NCBI RefSeq assembly: GCF_020169415.1
Contig: NZ_JAIULG010000033.1
Coordinates: forward strand, 1 to 52,684
Length of the DNA stretch: 52,684 nucleotides
Direction: 5' to 3'
Source of the DNA: Tsukamurella sp. M9C
GTDB taxonomy: Bacteria; Actinomycetota; Actinomycetes; Mycobacteriales; Mycobacteriaceae
This document shows, in pieces, positions 8,449 through 16,576 of the stretch. The translations under genes were made by a program, and so were the position numbers. Within the stretch, counting starts at the first letter, position 1. Each line of letters begins with the position of its first letter. Under the pieces are notes generated by a model. It had not been told where the DNA came from. It did no database searches and saw only the letters and a program-made list of their open reading frames with translations.

Positions 8449-9036
8449 CTACGCGGGCGGCGGCGCGAAGGTGCGGAGCCGGCGAATGAGGCCGGTGAGC
8501 CGCTCGACGGTGGCATTGTCCGGATCGGTCAGGTGCAGGCATAGCAGCTCCCGCGCGGTCGCGTGCACCACGCGCGCCAGGTACTCGGGATCCTCGATCC
8601 CCGGGAAAGTGCTGCGCAGGCTCAGCTCCATGAACGCGACCACCGCGTCCCGCGATTCGGCGAGGCGCTCGTGCAGGGCGGGCGGCGCCCCCTCGGGAGG
8701 CAGGAGGAACAGCCGCCAGCCGGCGGGGTTCTCGTCGATGGCGCGCACCGCACCCTCGAAGGCCGAGACGAAGGGATCATTGCCCGAGTCGGGCGCCACC
8801 TCGGCGACGGCGCGGAGGTACTGCTCGCCGATCCGATCGGCCTCGCGGTCGATGAGGGCGACGAACAGCCCCGCGAGATCACCGAACTGCTGGTAGAGCA
8901 CCGTCCGCGTGACGCCGGCCTCGTCGGCGATGCGCTTGGGCGTGGCCGCGTGGAAGCCCTCCGTGGCGACGATGTCGTGCGCCACGTCGAGGATCTGTTC
9001 GCGCCGCTCGGTGGCGCTCATACGAGTTCGCGTCAT
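8449..9036 (-). CDS. TetR/AcrR-family transcriptional regulator
   Basis: Product of 195 aa. The N-terminal helix-turn-helix is clear (ERREQILDVAHDIVATEGF ... IADEAGVTRTVLYQQFGD); the C-terminal ligand domain is variable. It is divergent from the MpaB-type oxygenase gene across a 68-base gap with a 25-base inverted repeat, so it very probably represses that gene and itself. A second in-frame ATG fifteen bases downstream could be the true start. Confidence 0.9.
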   Translation of the reverse strand: MTRTRMSATERREQILDVAHDIVATEGFHAATPKRIADEAGVTRTVLYQQFGDLAGLFVALIDREADRIGEQYLRAVAEVAPDSGNDPFVSAFEGAVRAIDENPAGWRLFLLPPEGAPPALHERLAESRDAVVAFMELSLRSTFPGIEDPEYLARVVHATARELLCLHLTDPDNATVERLTGLIRRLRTFAPPPA

Positions 9037-9041
9037 TCCCT

Positions 9042-9066
9042 TGACAGGATAACTTACACCCTGTCA
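9042..9066. promoter_or_regulatory. TetR operator candidate
   Basis: Inverted repeat TGACAGG (9042-9048) and CCTGTCA (9060-9066), seven-base perfect arms and an 11-base spacer, in the 68-base gap between the tetR gene (start 9036) and the oxygenase gene (start 9105). Overlapping TTGACA at 9041-9046 could serve as a -35, so binding would block transcription. Confidence 0.6.
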
Positions 9067-9104
9067 TCGTCGTACTTACGGAATGAAAGTTAAGGAGCGT
9101 TCCC

Positions 9105-10415
9105 ATGCGGCACTACCCCGGACTCGCCGAACGGGTGCGTTCCCAGGCGGCCCTGCAGCCCGGCCTGTACGGCGCGATCGATTTCACCGCGGCGCCCTTC
9201 CGCCACACCGCGGACCCCGAGGTCCGGTCCACCCTGCGCCCGCGGCTGGGGCGGCGCGCGCGGACCCTCGACGACGAGCGGACCGTCGAACTCATCGCGA
9301 CCACCACGCTCCTCGGCGACGTGGTCGCCGATCCGTACGCCTCGCTCGAGCCGCACTACGGCACGAAGACGCTGGTCGCGATGCTGCGCCGCGCCTGCCA
9401 CGAGGGGATCGACGCCGTGCCGGACGCCCCGGAGGAGCTCCGCGCCTTCGTCGCCGCGATGGAGGACACTCCCTCCTGGGTCGACATGGACCTCGTCGAG
9501 GAGGGTGCGCGCCTCGCGCGGATCGGCTCCGCCCTCACGGCGCCGTTCATCACCCGCGGGGTTTTCCTCGCCACCTTCCTCAACACCTACGCGGCGCTGC
9601 CGATGGCGCTCACCGGCGCCCTGTCCGGCGCCCGCGCGGCGCGCCGGATCAACGAGACCTCGAACTTCTTCGCCGTGACCACGCTGCCCGGCGCCCTGCA
9701 GCGCCACCGGGAGGGTTTCGAGGCCGCCGCGATGGTGCGCCTGATGCACTCGATGGTGCGCTTCCACGCGCTGACCAGGCCGGGCGCCTGGAACCGGGAG
9801 GTCTACGGCATCCCCATCCCGCAGGTGGACCAGATGCCGGCGGGCACCGTCGGCAGCTACCTCATCGCGATCAAGGCGCTCCGCGCGAAGCGCGGCTTCG
9901 GCCCCGGCGAGCGCGCCATCGTCGAATTCAACCGCTACCGCTGCTTCCTCCTCGGGCTCCCGGAGGAGCTGCTGCCGACCACCCCCGAGGGCATCGTCGC
10001 CGTCTTCAACGGCCGGGCCGCCCTGCTGCGCGACGACTTCGACGACGAGACCTGCGGCGCCCTGGTCCGGTCGTCGATGGAGGCCTACCTCCGGCCGGGG
10101 CGCACCCCGTTCGACCGGGCCGCGGAACGGGTGGAGAAGGCCTGGAGCAAGACCGCCTTCGCGATCGCCTTCTGCGACTTCAAGCCCTCCGAGGCCGCCC
10201 GCCTGGGCGTCGACTTCTCGGCGGTCGACGTCGGCATCGTCGGGCTCACGTACCCGTTCCTCGCGGGGCGCCTCCTCGTCTGCGAGCGCGGTGTGAAGAT
10301 CCCGTTCCTGCGGGACGGGGTCGACCGATACCTCACCGGGCTCGTACGGCGGCGCCTCGCCACCTACGGCCACCCCGAGTTCGTCTCCGACGGTGCCGAC
10401 TACGCGCGGGCGTGA
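9105..10415 (+). CDS. MpaB/latex-clearing-protein-like oxygenase (DUF2236)
   Basis: Product of 436 aa. It matches the DUF2236 family of putative haem-dependent oxygenases that includes the latex-clearing protein Lcp and MpaB. Landmarks are LGDVVADPYASLEPHYGTKTL near 75-95, a block near 145-185 (LNTYAALPMALTGALSGARAARRINET), and VRLMHSMVRFHALTRPGAWNREVYGIPIPQVDQ near 215-245 with family histidines. Lcp-type enzymes cleave polyisoprene, but no Tat signal is present, so this form is cytosolic and its substrate is unknown. AAGGAG lies eight bases before the ATG. The 3' end overlaps the convergent MFS gene by 16 bases. Confidence 0.8.
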   Translation: MRHYPGLAERVRSQAALQPGLYGAIDFTAAPFRHTADPEVRSTLRPRLGRRARTLDDERTVELIATTTLLGDVVADPYASLEPHYGTKTLVAMLRRACHEGIDAVPDAPEELRAFVAAMEDTPSWVDMDLVEEGARLARIGSALTAPFITRGVFLATFLNTYAALPMALTGALSGARAARRINETSNFFAVTTLPGALQRHREGFEAAAMVRLMHSMVRFHALTRPGAWNREVYGIPIPQVDQMPAGTVGSYLIAIKALRAKRGFGPGERAIVEFNRYRCFLLGLPEELLPTTPEGIVAVFNGRAALLRDDFDDETCGALVRSSMEAYLRPGRTPFDRAAERVEKAWSKTAFAIAFCDFKPSEAARLGVDFSAVDVGIVGLTYPFLAGRLLVCERGVKIPFLRDGVDRYLTGLVRRRLATYGHPEFVSDGADYARA

Positions 10416-11821
10416 GCCGACTCGGCGGGGTTCCGCACGGTCGCGAAGGCGACCGCGCCGCCGATCACGCACAGCGCCGCCGAGACGAGCATCGCCCGGG
10501 CGAAGCCGCTCTCCAGCGACGGTCCGCTCGGGTCGGTGATCCCCACCGCGAGCGGGAGGACGGCCACGGCGAGCAGGCTCGCGAAACGCGAGATCGCGTT
10601 GTTCGCCCCCGATGCCGCGCCGACGTACTCGGCGGGCACGGCCTCGAGCACCGTCGCCGTGAGCGGCGCGACCGTCATGGCCATGCCCAGACCGAAGACG
10701 ACGATCCCGGGCAACACCCCGCCCCAGTAGGTCGCGCCGGGAACGACCCGGACGAGGAGCGCGAGGCCGACGCCCGCGACCAGCGGGCCCGCCGTCATCA
10801 GCGCGCGCGGACCCGTCCGTTGCGCAAGCGCCCCCATCCGGCCGGACAGGACCAGCATGATCGCCGTGAACGGGACGAACGCCAGGCCCGCCTGCAACGC
10901 GCTGTAGCCGAGGTTCGCCTGCAGGTGCAGCGACAGCAGGAACAGCGCGCCGCCGAGCCCGGTGTACACCGCGAGCGTGACGATGTTCGTGCCGCTGAAC
11001 TGCGACGAGCGGAACAGGCGCAACGGGACGAGGGGGTCCGCGGCGCGGTGCTCGACGACGGGGAACGCCGCGACCGCGAGCAGCCCGACGACGAGAGCCC
11101 CCACGACGGTGGGCGTCCAGCCCTGGACCGGCGCCTCGATCAGCGCGAACGTCACCCCGCCGAGGCCGATCGTCACGGCGGCCGCGCCGGCCACGTCGAG
11201 CGGCCCCCGCACCCGGGCGTCGCGGATACTCGGGACGTGGCGGACGGTGAGAATCAGGGCCGCCGCGGCGAGGGGCACGTTGATGAGGAACACCCAGCGC
11301 CACGAGGCGGCGTCGACCAGCCAGCCGCCGACGAAGGGCCCGATCGCGGACGAGACGCCGCTGAGCCCGGCCCACAGCCCGATCGCGCGGCCACGATCCT
11401 CCGGGCGGATGACCGTCTCGATCATGGCGAGGCTGCTGGGCACCAGCAGCGCGCCGCCGATGCCCTGCACGATGCGCGCGAGGATCAGGACCTCGCCGGT
11501 CGGCGCGAGCCCGCACCCGACGGAGGCGATCGTGAACACCACCAGCCCGGCGAGGAAGACGAGGCGCCGGTCGTACCGGTCTCCCAGCGCGCCGCCGAGC
11601 AGGAGCAGCGCACTGAGGGTGAGGAGGTAGCCGTCGAGCACCCACTGCAGCACCGACAGTCCGCCGCCGAGGTCCCGCCCGATCGCCGGTAGGGCCACGT
11701 TCACCACCGAGCCGTCGAGGAAGGCGACGCCCGAGCCGAGGGCCGCGGCGGCGATCAGCCAGCGCCCGGAGGCCGACGCCAGCGCGAGGCGCGGAGACTC
11801 GCCGTCGTGGTCGGCCATCAT
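10400..11821 (-). CDS. MFS multidrug exporter, DHA2 (EmrB/QacA) family
   Basis: Product of 473 aa with about fourteen hydrophobic segments, typical of the DHA2 group. It shows motif A between TM2 and TM3 (GGALGDRYDRR), QWVLDGYLLTLSALLLLGG before it, and motif C in TM5 (GPFVGGWLVDAASWRWVF). These are proton-driven exporters of drugs or other amphipathic molecules in the cytoplasmic membrane. Two adjacent ATGs (11821, 11818) are possible starts. The stop of a 16-codon leader ORF lies within this ATGATG, so translation is likely coupled. The 3' end overlaps the convergent oxygenase gene. Confidence 0.92.
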   Translation of the reverse strand: MMADHDGESPRLALASASGRWLIAAAALGSGVAFLDGSVVNVALPAIGRDLGGGLSVLQWVLDGYLLTLSALLLLGGALGDRYDRRLVFLAGLVVFTIASVGCGLAPTGEVLILARIVQGIGGALLVPSSLAMIETVIRPEDRGRAIGLWAGLSGVSSAIGPFVGGWLVDAASWRWVFLINVPLAAAALILTVRHVPSIRDARVRGPLDVAGAAAVTIGLGGVTFALIEAPVQGWTPTVVGALVVGLLAVAAFPVVEHRAADPLVPLRLFRSSQFSGTNIVTLAVYTGLGGALFLLSLHLQANLGYSALQAGLAFVPFTAIMLVLSGRMGALAQRTGPRALMTAGPLVAGVGLALLVRVVPGATYWGGVLPGIVVFGLGMAMTVAPLTATVLEAVPAEYVGAASGANNAISRFASLLAVAVLPLAVGITDPSGPSLESGFARAMLVSAALCVIGGAVAFATVRNPAESAHARA

Positions 11822-11868
11822 CGCATTCCGGTCGCGATCGGCGGTTCACAAAGCTCGGAGGTGGCCAT
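11818..11868 (-). CDS. Leader peptide ORF of the MFS exporter (16 aa)
   Basis: A short reading MATSELCEPPIATGMR begins at 11868 behind a GGAG ribosome site and ends with TGA inside the ATGATG that starts the exporter gene. The candidate promoter further upstream (TACGAT at 11924-11929 on the minus strand) would give a leader of roughly 100 bases containing this ORF. Leader ORFs before exporter genes often couple expression to ribosome stalling or to WhiB7-type control; here this is inference from position only. Confidence 0.4.
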   Translation of the reverse strand: MATSELCEPPIATGMR

Positions 11869-11975
11869 CTGAACTCCTCGACGTGTCGCCCGCGGCGCCC
11901 GTCCGGGCCCCACGGCTCCGCCCATCGTAGGTCCTGCCACCACCTCGGAAAGGCCGCAGAACTGCCCCGAACCGT

Positions 11976-12470
11976 TCAGAATCCGCGGTCGTGTCCGGCG
12001 CGACGCACTAGCGCCGCAATGCCGTAGGAGCCCGCGACGCCTCCGACGAACATCGCCACGGCGCCAGGCAGCAGCCCGGCGGCGGACCGCCGCACCCCCG
12101 CGCGTGCGAGCCGCGACGAGGCCCACCACCAGAAGGGCAACACCGTGATCGGCGTGGTGACGACGCCGGGCGCGTAGCCGCCGAACCGCGCCGCCAGCGC
12201 GAGGTGCGAGAAGCCGTGCAGGCCGTAGGCCAGCAGCGCCGTCTGGTACCAGGCTGAGCGACCTCCGCTGCGAAGGCCGTCGATCGCGGCCGCGCCGACG
12301 ACGACTCCCATGACACCGATCGCCGTGTGCGCCAGCTCGTCCGAGACCGGTAGTCCACGCTCGCGCGCCCACGGACCGTTCATGACCCATTCCTCAGCGT
12401 CGTGGATCGCCCAGACCGCGAACAGGCCCGCCGTCGCGGATACCGGCACCGTTGTATTACGTTCCGTCAT
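11976..12470 (-). CDS. HXXEE-domain integral membrane protein
   Basis: Product of 164 aa with about four hydrophobic segments. The family signature H-x-x-E-E is exact at residues 23-27 (HDAEEW). A later histidine cluster, YGLHGFSHLALAAR near 83-96, and the central AHTAIGVMG also fit. The biochemical role of HXXEE proteins is unknown; the acidic/His set inside the membrane suggests metal binding. It is divergent from a tetR gene, with the start codons only 22 bases apart and overlapping -10 elements, so it is probably the regulated target. Confidence 0.8.
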   Translation of the reverse strand: MTERNTTVPVSATAGLFAVWAIHDAEEWVMNGPWARERGLPVSDELAHTAIGVMGVVVGAAAIDGLRSGGRSAWYQTALLAYGLHGFSHLALAARFGGYAPGVVTTPITVLPFWWWASSRLARAGVRRSAAGLLPGAVAMFVGGVAGSYGIAALVRRAGHDRGF

Positions 12471-12478
12471 GTAACGAA

Positions 12479-12486
12479 ACTATACT
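12479..12486. promoter_or_regulatory. Overlapping divergent -10 elements
   Basis: TATACT (12481-12486, plus strand) lies six bases before the tetR ATG at 12493, and TATAGT (12479-12484, minus strand) lies eight bases before the HXXEE ATG at 12470. They share four bases, so polymerase can open only one at a time. The flanking imperfect repeat TTACGTT ... ATGTAACG at 12458-12476 is a likely TetR site covering the start of the HXXEE gene. Confidence 0.55.
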
Positions 12487-12492
12487 GGGCGC

Positions 12493-13071
12493 ATGCCCGC
12501 AGCAACCCCCGGACGACCGCGCAGCGCCGCGGCCGAACGCGCCATCATCGACGCCGTGCTCGCCGAGCTCGAGGACGTCGGGTACCAGGGCCTGACCATC
12601 GAGACCGTCGCGAAACGCGCCGGCGTGGGCAGGCCGACGATCTACCGTCGGTGGCCGGATCGCGACGCCCTCGTCGTCGGCGCCCTGATCGCGACGGTGC
12701 CGCCGCTGCGGGCGCCGACGACCGACGATCCGGTCGCCGACCTCCGGAGCCTCGCAGCGACCTTCGTCGCCGGGATCGCGCACTCCCCCGCCGCGCGAGC
12801 CGTGCTCGCGGTGCACGCCGCTGGGGCGCACCGCCCGGACCTTCGGGCGGCCCTGCAGGAGACTTACCTCGCACCCCGCGCGGCGGTCCTCGCGGACGCC
12901 ATCACGCGGGCGCGGGAAGCGGGAGCGATCCGGGGCGGGGTCTCCGACGCGCAGGTGCGCGACCTGTTGTTCGGCCCAGCCGTCTACCGGTGGCTGATCG
13001 TCGGCGAGGTGCCGCCGCCGTCGGAGCTCGACGCCGTGCTCGACCTCGCGCTCGCCGCGCTGGCGCCGTGA
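12493..13071 (+). CDS. TetR/AcrR-family transcriptional regulator
   Basis: Product of 192 aa. The N-terminal HTH is clear: AAAERAIIDAVLAELEDVGYQGLTIETVAKRAGVGRPTIYRRWPDRDALVVGAL. The C-terminal half resembles the TetR_C_16 type of ligand domain (LRSLAATFVAGIAHSPAARAVL). The RRWPD motif is common in actinobacterial regulators of membrane-protein genes. Its ATG is six bases after TATACT, a leaderless configuration, and the promoter overlaps that of the divergent HXXEE gene, its most likely target. Confidence 0.9.
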   Translation: MPAATPGRPRSAAAERAIIDAVLAELEDVGYQGLTIETVAKRAGVGRPTIYRRWPDRDALVVGALIATVPPLRAPTTDDPVADLRSLAATFVAGIAHSPAARAVLAVHAAGAHRPDLRAALQETYLAPRAAVLADAITRAREAGAIRGGVSDAQVRDLLFGPAVYRWLIVGEVPPPSELDAVLDLALAALAP

Positions 13072-13078
13072 TCGCTAC

Positions 13079-13525
13079 TCAGCGGACGTCGAAGGAGCCG
13101 CTGCCCGGCGTCGGTGCCAGCACGACCGCCACGGTGCCGGAACTGACGAAGCGGGCGGCGTAGGTGACCCTGCCGGTCCCCGTGTGCGCGACGGCCGTGG
13201 TGGGCACCTGTCCGTTGGCGAAGGGCTTGACGGTGACCGAACCCCGCGCGCCGGTGCGCACGTTGCGGAAGTCGATCCGCACCAGCGAACCGTACGAGTT
13301 GTAGCCGACGGAGCTGTGCGCGGCGAGGCGCACCTCGCCCGGCCGGCCCGTCGTGTCGGCGCCGATCCGGGTGGTGAAGGGCTGCGGGATGCCCAGGCCC
13401 GCGACCTGGGTGGCGGCCAGCGGTACCTGCGGCACGGCGAGCGGTGCGGCTTGCGCGGGCACGGCGCCGATTCCGGCGACCAGGCCCGCGGTGGCGATTC
13501 CGGTGACGAGCGTCTTCTTCAGCAT
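13079..13525 (-). CDS. Small secreted protein of unknown function
   Basis: Product of 148 aa. A Sec signal peptide is clear: basic start MLKKT, hydrophobic TGIATAGLVAGIGAV, and cleavage after AQA near residue 28. The mature part, about 120 aa, is predicted to be rich in beta strands (VRIDFRNVRTGARGSVTVKPF ... VTYAARFVSSGTVAVVLAPTPGSGSFDVR) and resembles small secreted actinobacterial proteins of unknown role. It has no cysteines, so no disulfides. GGAGGA precedes the ATG. It follows the multicopper oxidase on the same strand, with a 10-bp hairpin between them. Confidence 0.72.
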   Translation of the reverse strand: MLKKTLVTGIATAGLVAGIGAVPAQAAPLAVPQVPLAATQVAGLGIPQPFTTRIGADTTGRPGEVRLAAHSSVGYNSYGSLVRIDFRNVRTGARGSVTVKPFANGQVPTTAVAHTGTGRVTYAARFVSSGTVAVVLAPTPGSGSFDVR

Positions 13526-13546
13526 GAGCGTCCTCCTCCGACTCGT

Positions 13547-13572
13547 CCGTGCCGCAGGGGGTTGCGGCACGG
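13547..13572 (-). other. Perfect 10-bp hairpin before the secreted-protein gene
   Basis: Arms CCGTGCCGCA (13547-13556) and TGCGGCACGG (13563-13572) with a six-base loop. It lies between the oxidase stop (13645) and the ribosome site of the secreted-protein gene. It could be an attenuator or terminator of the oxidase transcript, or a stabilising 5' hairpin; no U-tract follows. Confidence 0.5.
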
Positions 13573-13644
13573 AGGGTTCCTCACCGGTGAGGTCGGCACC
13601 GTCCTTGCGATCGTTACACCGGGTGTCGCCGTGCGCCCCGCCGG

Positions 13645-15285
13645 TCAATGCCCGCCGTGCGCTCCCGCGGATGCGGAGGGAGCGGAGCCCCCGGCCGACG
13701 AGGGCGCCGACGACGAGGGCATCGACATGCCCGGCATCCCCGCCATCTCCAGCCGGGTGGGCGCGGTCTGGCCCTTCCCCGCCACCACGAACTGGCCCAT
13801 CATGCCGCGGTCCTCGTGGTAGAGCAGGTGGCAGTGGTACATGTACGGCATCGTCAGGTCGGTGTAGTCGGTGAAGCGCATGGCGAGGGCGCAGCTGTCA
13901 CCGGGCGCGAGGTAGACGGTGTCCTTCCAGCCGCGCAGGTGCGCGGGCGGGGTCCTCCCGTTGAACGACGCGACCTGGAACTGCACGTCGTGGATGTGGA
14001 AATTGTGCGGCCAGTTGTCCTTGTTGCGCACCGTCCACACCTCGGTCGTGTCGACGACGGGCGCGAGGTCGATGCGGCTCATGTCCATCCGCTCGCCGTT
14101 GATCATGTACCACTGCAGGTCGAAGGCCCGCGCCGCCGGCGACGGTGCCGTCGCGCCCGCGGCGAGCGGCGCGATGGCGCCGAGGTCGCGGGGCACGGCG
14201 CCGGCCCCGGCGGCGAGGGTCTCGGACCCGACCAGCTCGAGCACGTCGAGGGTGTCCTCCTGCCCGTACTCGCGCGCCGTCTCGCCGGAGATCCTGCCGC
14301 GCTGCGTGATCGGGTACGAGCGCAGCATCGTGCGCTCGCCGGCGGCGACGCGAACCACGATCTCGGCGCGCTCACCCGGGCTGAGCATGAGGCGGTCCAG
14401 GGACACCGGCGCGGCGAGCAGCCCGCCGTCGGAGGCGATCATCTCGAACCGGCGGCCGTCCGCGAAGCCGAACTCGAAGCAGCGCGCGGACGCGCCGTTG
14501 AGCAGGCGCAGCCGCATCCGGTCGCGGCGCGCCACGAGGCTCGCGCCGGCGATGCCGTTGGTGATCACGGTCGGGCCGATGAGCCCGGTCTCGCCCGGTG
14601 CCGTCTCGTCCAGTTCGCCCGCGGGCGTGAACTTCCGGTCCTGCACGACGACGGGGACGTCGTCGACGCCGTACTCGGACGGCAGGCCCAGCGCGTCCTG
14701 CGCGTCGTCGTCGACGAGGAAGAAGCCGGAGAGCCCGCGGTAGACGTGCTTCTCGGTCACGCCGTGCGGGTGCGGGTGGTACCAGAGCGTCGAGGCGCGC
14801 TGCCGCACCGTCCATTCCGCCTTCCACGTGGCGCCCGGCTCGACCATCTGGTGCGGGCCACCGTCGGCGCGGGCGGGGACGTGCATGCCGTGCCAGTGCA
14901 CGCTGGTCGCCTCGGCGAGACCGTTCCGCACCGTCACCGCGACCTTCTCGCCGTCCCGGGCGCGCAGCGTAGGGCCGAGGATGTCGCCGTTGAATCCCCA
15001 CGTCGCGCTGCGGCGGCCGGCGACGATCTCCGTCGATCCGGCCTGCGTGGCGAGATCGAACCGTCGCACGCCGTCGGCGCCCACGACGGACCGCGCGAGC
15101 GGCGGGATCGGCAGGGCCCGGCGGCCGCCCGGCAGGACGGGCGCGCCGGTGCTCGACGGTGCCGCCGTCGCACGGCATCCGGCGACCGCGGCACCCGCGA
15201 GTGGGGCGGCGATCAGGGCGGTGAGGAAGCGACGGCGGTTGGTGCCGGCGACGGCTCGTGGCCGCGCGGCGGTATCGGTGATCAT
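13645..15285 (-). CDS. Multicopper oxidase, Tat-exported lipoprotein (MmcO/CueO-like)
   Basis: Product of 546 aa. All copper-ligand motifs are present: HWHG at 129-132, HPHPHG at 169-174, HNFHIHDVQF near 430, and HCHLLYHEDRGMM from about 484, covering type 1, 2 and 3 sites. The N-terminus has a Tat motif (NRRRF, residues 16-20) followed by a lipobox ending at C37, so the folded enzyme should be exported and lipid-anchored. The tail is Met/His-rich (MAGMPGMSMP ... GAHGGH), as in copper-tolerance oxidases. It probably oxidises Cu(I), like mycobacterial MmcO. It is divergent from a histidine kinase gene whose promoter carries a 19-base palindrome. Confidence 0.93.
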   Translation of the reverse strand: MITDTAARPRAVAGTNRRRFLTALIAAPLAGAAVAGCRATAAPSSTGAPVLPGGRRALPIPPLARSVVGADGVRRFDLATQAGSTEIVAGRRSATWGFNGDILGPTLRARDGEKVAVTVRNGLAEATSVHWHGMHVPARADGGPHQMVEPGATWKAEWTVRQRASTLWYHPHPHGVTEKHVYRGLSGFFLVDDDAQDALGLPSEYGVDDVPVVVQDRKFTPAGELDETAPGETGLIGPTVITNGIAGASLVARRDRMRLRLLNGASARCFEFGFADGRRFEMIASDGGLLAAPVSLDRLMLSPGERAEIVVRVAAGERTMLRSYPITQRGRISGETAREYGQEDTLDVLELVGSETLAAGAGAVPRDLGAIAPLAAGATAPSPAARAFDLQWYMINGERMDMSRIDLAPVVDTTEVWTVRNKDNWPHNFHIHDVQFQVASFNGRTPPAHLRGWKDTVYLAPGDSCALAMRFTDYTDLTMPYMYHCHLLYHEDRGMMGQFVVAGKGQTAPTRLEMAGMPGMSMPSSSAPSSAGGSAPSASAGAHGGH

Positions 15286-15362
15286 GCACTCCAGCGTCGT
15301 CGGCGGCGCCCGCGCGCGACTCCGCCCTTCGGACACGGAAACCGGGCGCGGGACTAGCCGGG

Positions 15363-15397
15363 AGGGGGTTGACAATCCCCTGGCCCGACGCTATGTG
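15363..15397 (+). promoter_or_regulatory. Kinase promoter with overlapping 19-bp palindrome
   Basis: TTGACA (15369-15374) and TATGTG (15392-15397) are separated by 17 bases. Over the -35 lies a near-perfect palindrome at 15363-15381, with arms AGGGG and CCCCT and an inner TTG/CAA pair (8 of 9 base pairs match). A second -10 candidate, TACGGT at 15435-15440, sits six bases before the ATG at 15447. The site lies between the oxidase and kinase genes and could serve both. Confidence 0.5.
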
Positions 15398-15446
15398 CGC
15401 AGGTCACGGCTTCTCCCCCGGCCCCGCGGTGCCGTACGGTGCTGCC

Positions 15447-16562
15447 ATGTCGCGCACCAGATGGACCGTCGGGGTACGGGTCGCTCCCCTCGTGGTGGTG
15501 CCCGTGCTGCTCGCGGTGAGCGTGTACCCCGGACGCTTCCACGCCTCGCCCGCGTACATCGCGGGATCGATGCTCGCCGCCGCCCTGTTCGCCCTCGGGG
15601 GCCGCGCGCCGTTCGCCGTCTCGCTCGCCCTGTCCGTGCTGTGCGGCGGCCTGCTCTCCGCGGAGGCCTGGGGGCCGGCGGGCCTCGTGCCCTACCTCGC
15701 AGCGCTCGCCCTCGCCGAGCTCGCGGCCTCGCAGCGGCCGCGGTGGCAGGTGGTCACGGCGACGCTCGTGTGGGCGGCCTGCTACATCACCGGATCGCTG
15801 TTCGACAACGAGCAGCACACGCTGATCCGGGTGCTGGCCGAGACGCTCAGCTTCGTCGGGCTCCCCGTCGTGGGCGGGCTGTACATGCGGGAGCGGTTCG
15901 CGCAGGCGGAACGCGAGCGGCGAGCTCTCGCGGAGGAGGCGCTCCAGGCCCGCCGCGACGAGCGCGCCGCCCTCGCCCGCGAGCTGCACGACCTGATGGC
16001 CCACCACATGTCGGCGATCTCGCTGCGCGTCGGCGTCGCGCGCACCGTCTACGCGGGCATCGACCCCGGCCTCGACGAGGTCCTCGCGGACATCCACGGG
16101 ACGGCGACGGACTCCCTCGCCGACATCCGGCGGCTGCTGGCCGCGATGCGGGCGCGGGAGCCCGTGCAGGACCGGACGATCGACGACACCGACGCCGAGC
16201 TGCGGCGGGCGGTGGAGCGCACCGTCGACGCGGGCTTCGACGTCCGCGCGCGCATCGACCTGGGTGAAGCCGGCCCCGCCGCGATCGACGCCCTGACCCT
16301 GGTGCGGGTCGTGCAGGAGGCGCTCACGAACGTCATGAAGCACGCGCCCCGCGGCGCGACGGTCACCGTCGACGTGGGCGCGGCCGACGGCGCCTGGGAG
16401 GCCCGAGTCACGAGTCCGCTTCCCGCGCACGGACACCGCGGGCACGGCTACGGGCTCACCGGGATGGCCGAACGCGCGGAGCTCGCCGGCGGCACCATCA
16501 CCACCGGACCCGACGGTGACCGGTGGGTGGTCGCGCTGTCCGTGCCGATCCGCGCCGCCTGA
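15447..16562 (+). CDS. Sensor histidine kinase, NarL-partner (HisKA_3) type
   Basis: Product of 371 aa. Four to five hydrophobic segments fill residues 8-145, with no large extracytoplasmic sensor domain. A coiled linker (RERFAQAERERRALAEEALQARR) leads to the HisKA_3 dimerisation motif with phospho-acceptor H181 (ARELHDLMAHHMSAISLRVG), then a HATPase_c domain with its N box near 291-300 (EALTNVMKHA) and a glycine box (GHGYGLTGMAERAELAGG). Input is likely sensed in or at the membrane. The probable partner response regulator lies just downstream but on the opposite strand, with only 14 bases between the two stop codons. Confidence 0.92.
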   Translation: MSRTRWTVGVRVAPLVVVPVLLAVSVYPGRFHASPAYIAGSMLAAALFALGGRAPFAVSLALSVLCGGLLSAEAWGPAGLVPYLAALALAELAASQRPRWQVVTATLVWAACYITGSLFDNEQHTLIRVLAETLSFVGLPVVGGLYMRERFAQAERERRALAEEALQARRDERAALARELHDLMAHHMSAISLRVGVARTVYAGIDPGLDEVLADIHGTATDSLADIRRLLAAMRAREPVQDRTIDDTDAELRRAVERTVDAGFDVRARIDLGEAGPAAIDALTLVRVVQEALTNVMKHAPRGATVTVDVGAADGAWEARVTSPLPAHGHRGHGYGLTGMAERAELAGGTITTGPDGDRWVVALSVPIRAA

Positions 16563-16576
16563 CGCAGCGGCCGCGG

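Noticed and set aside
9083-11692. An 869-codon plus-strand open frame
   Set aside because: A different frame of the oxygenase gene followed by antisense of the exporter; Arg-rich, no domains.
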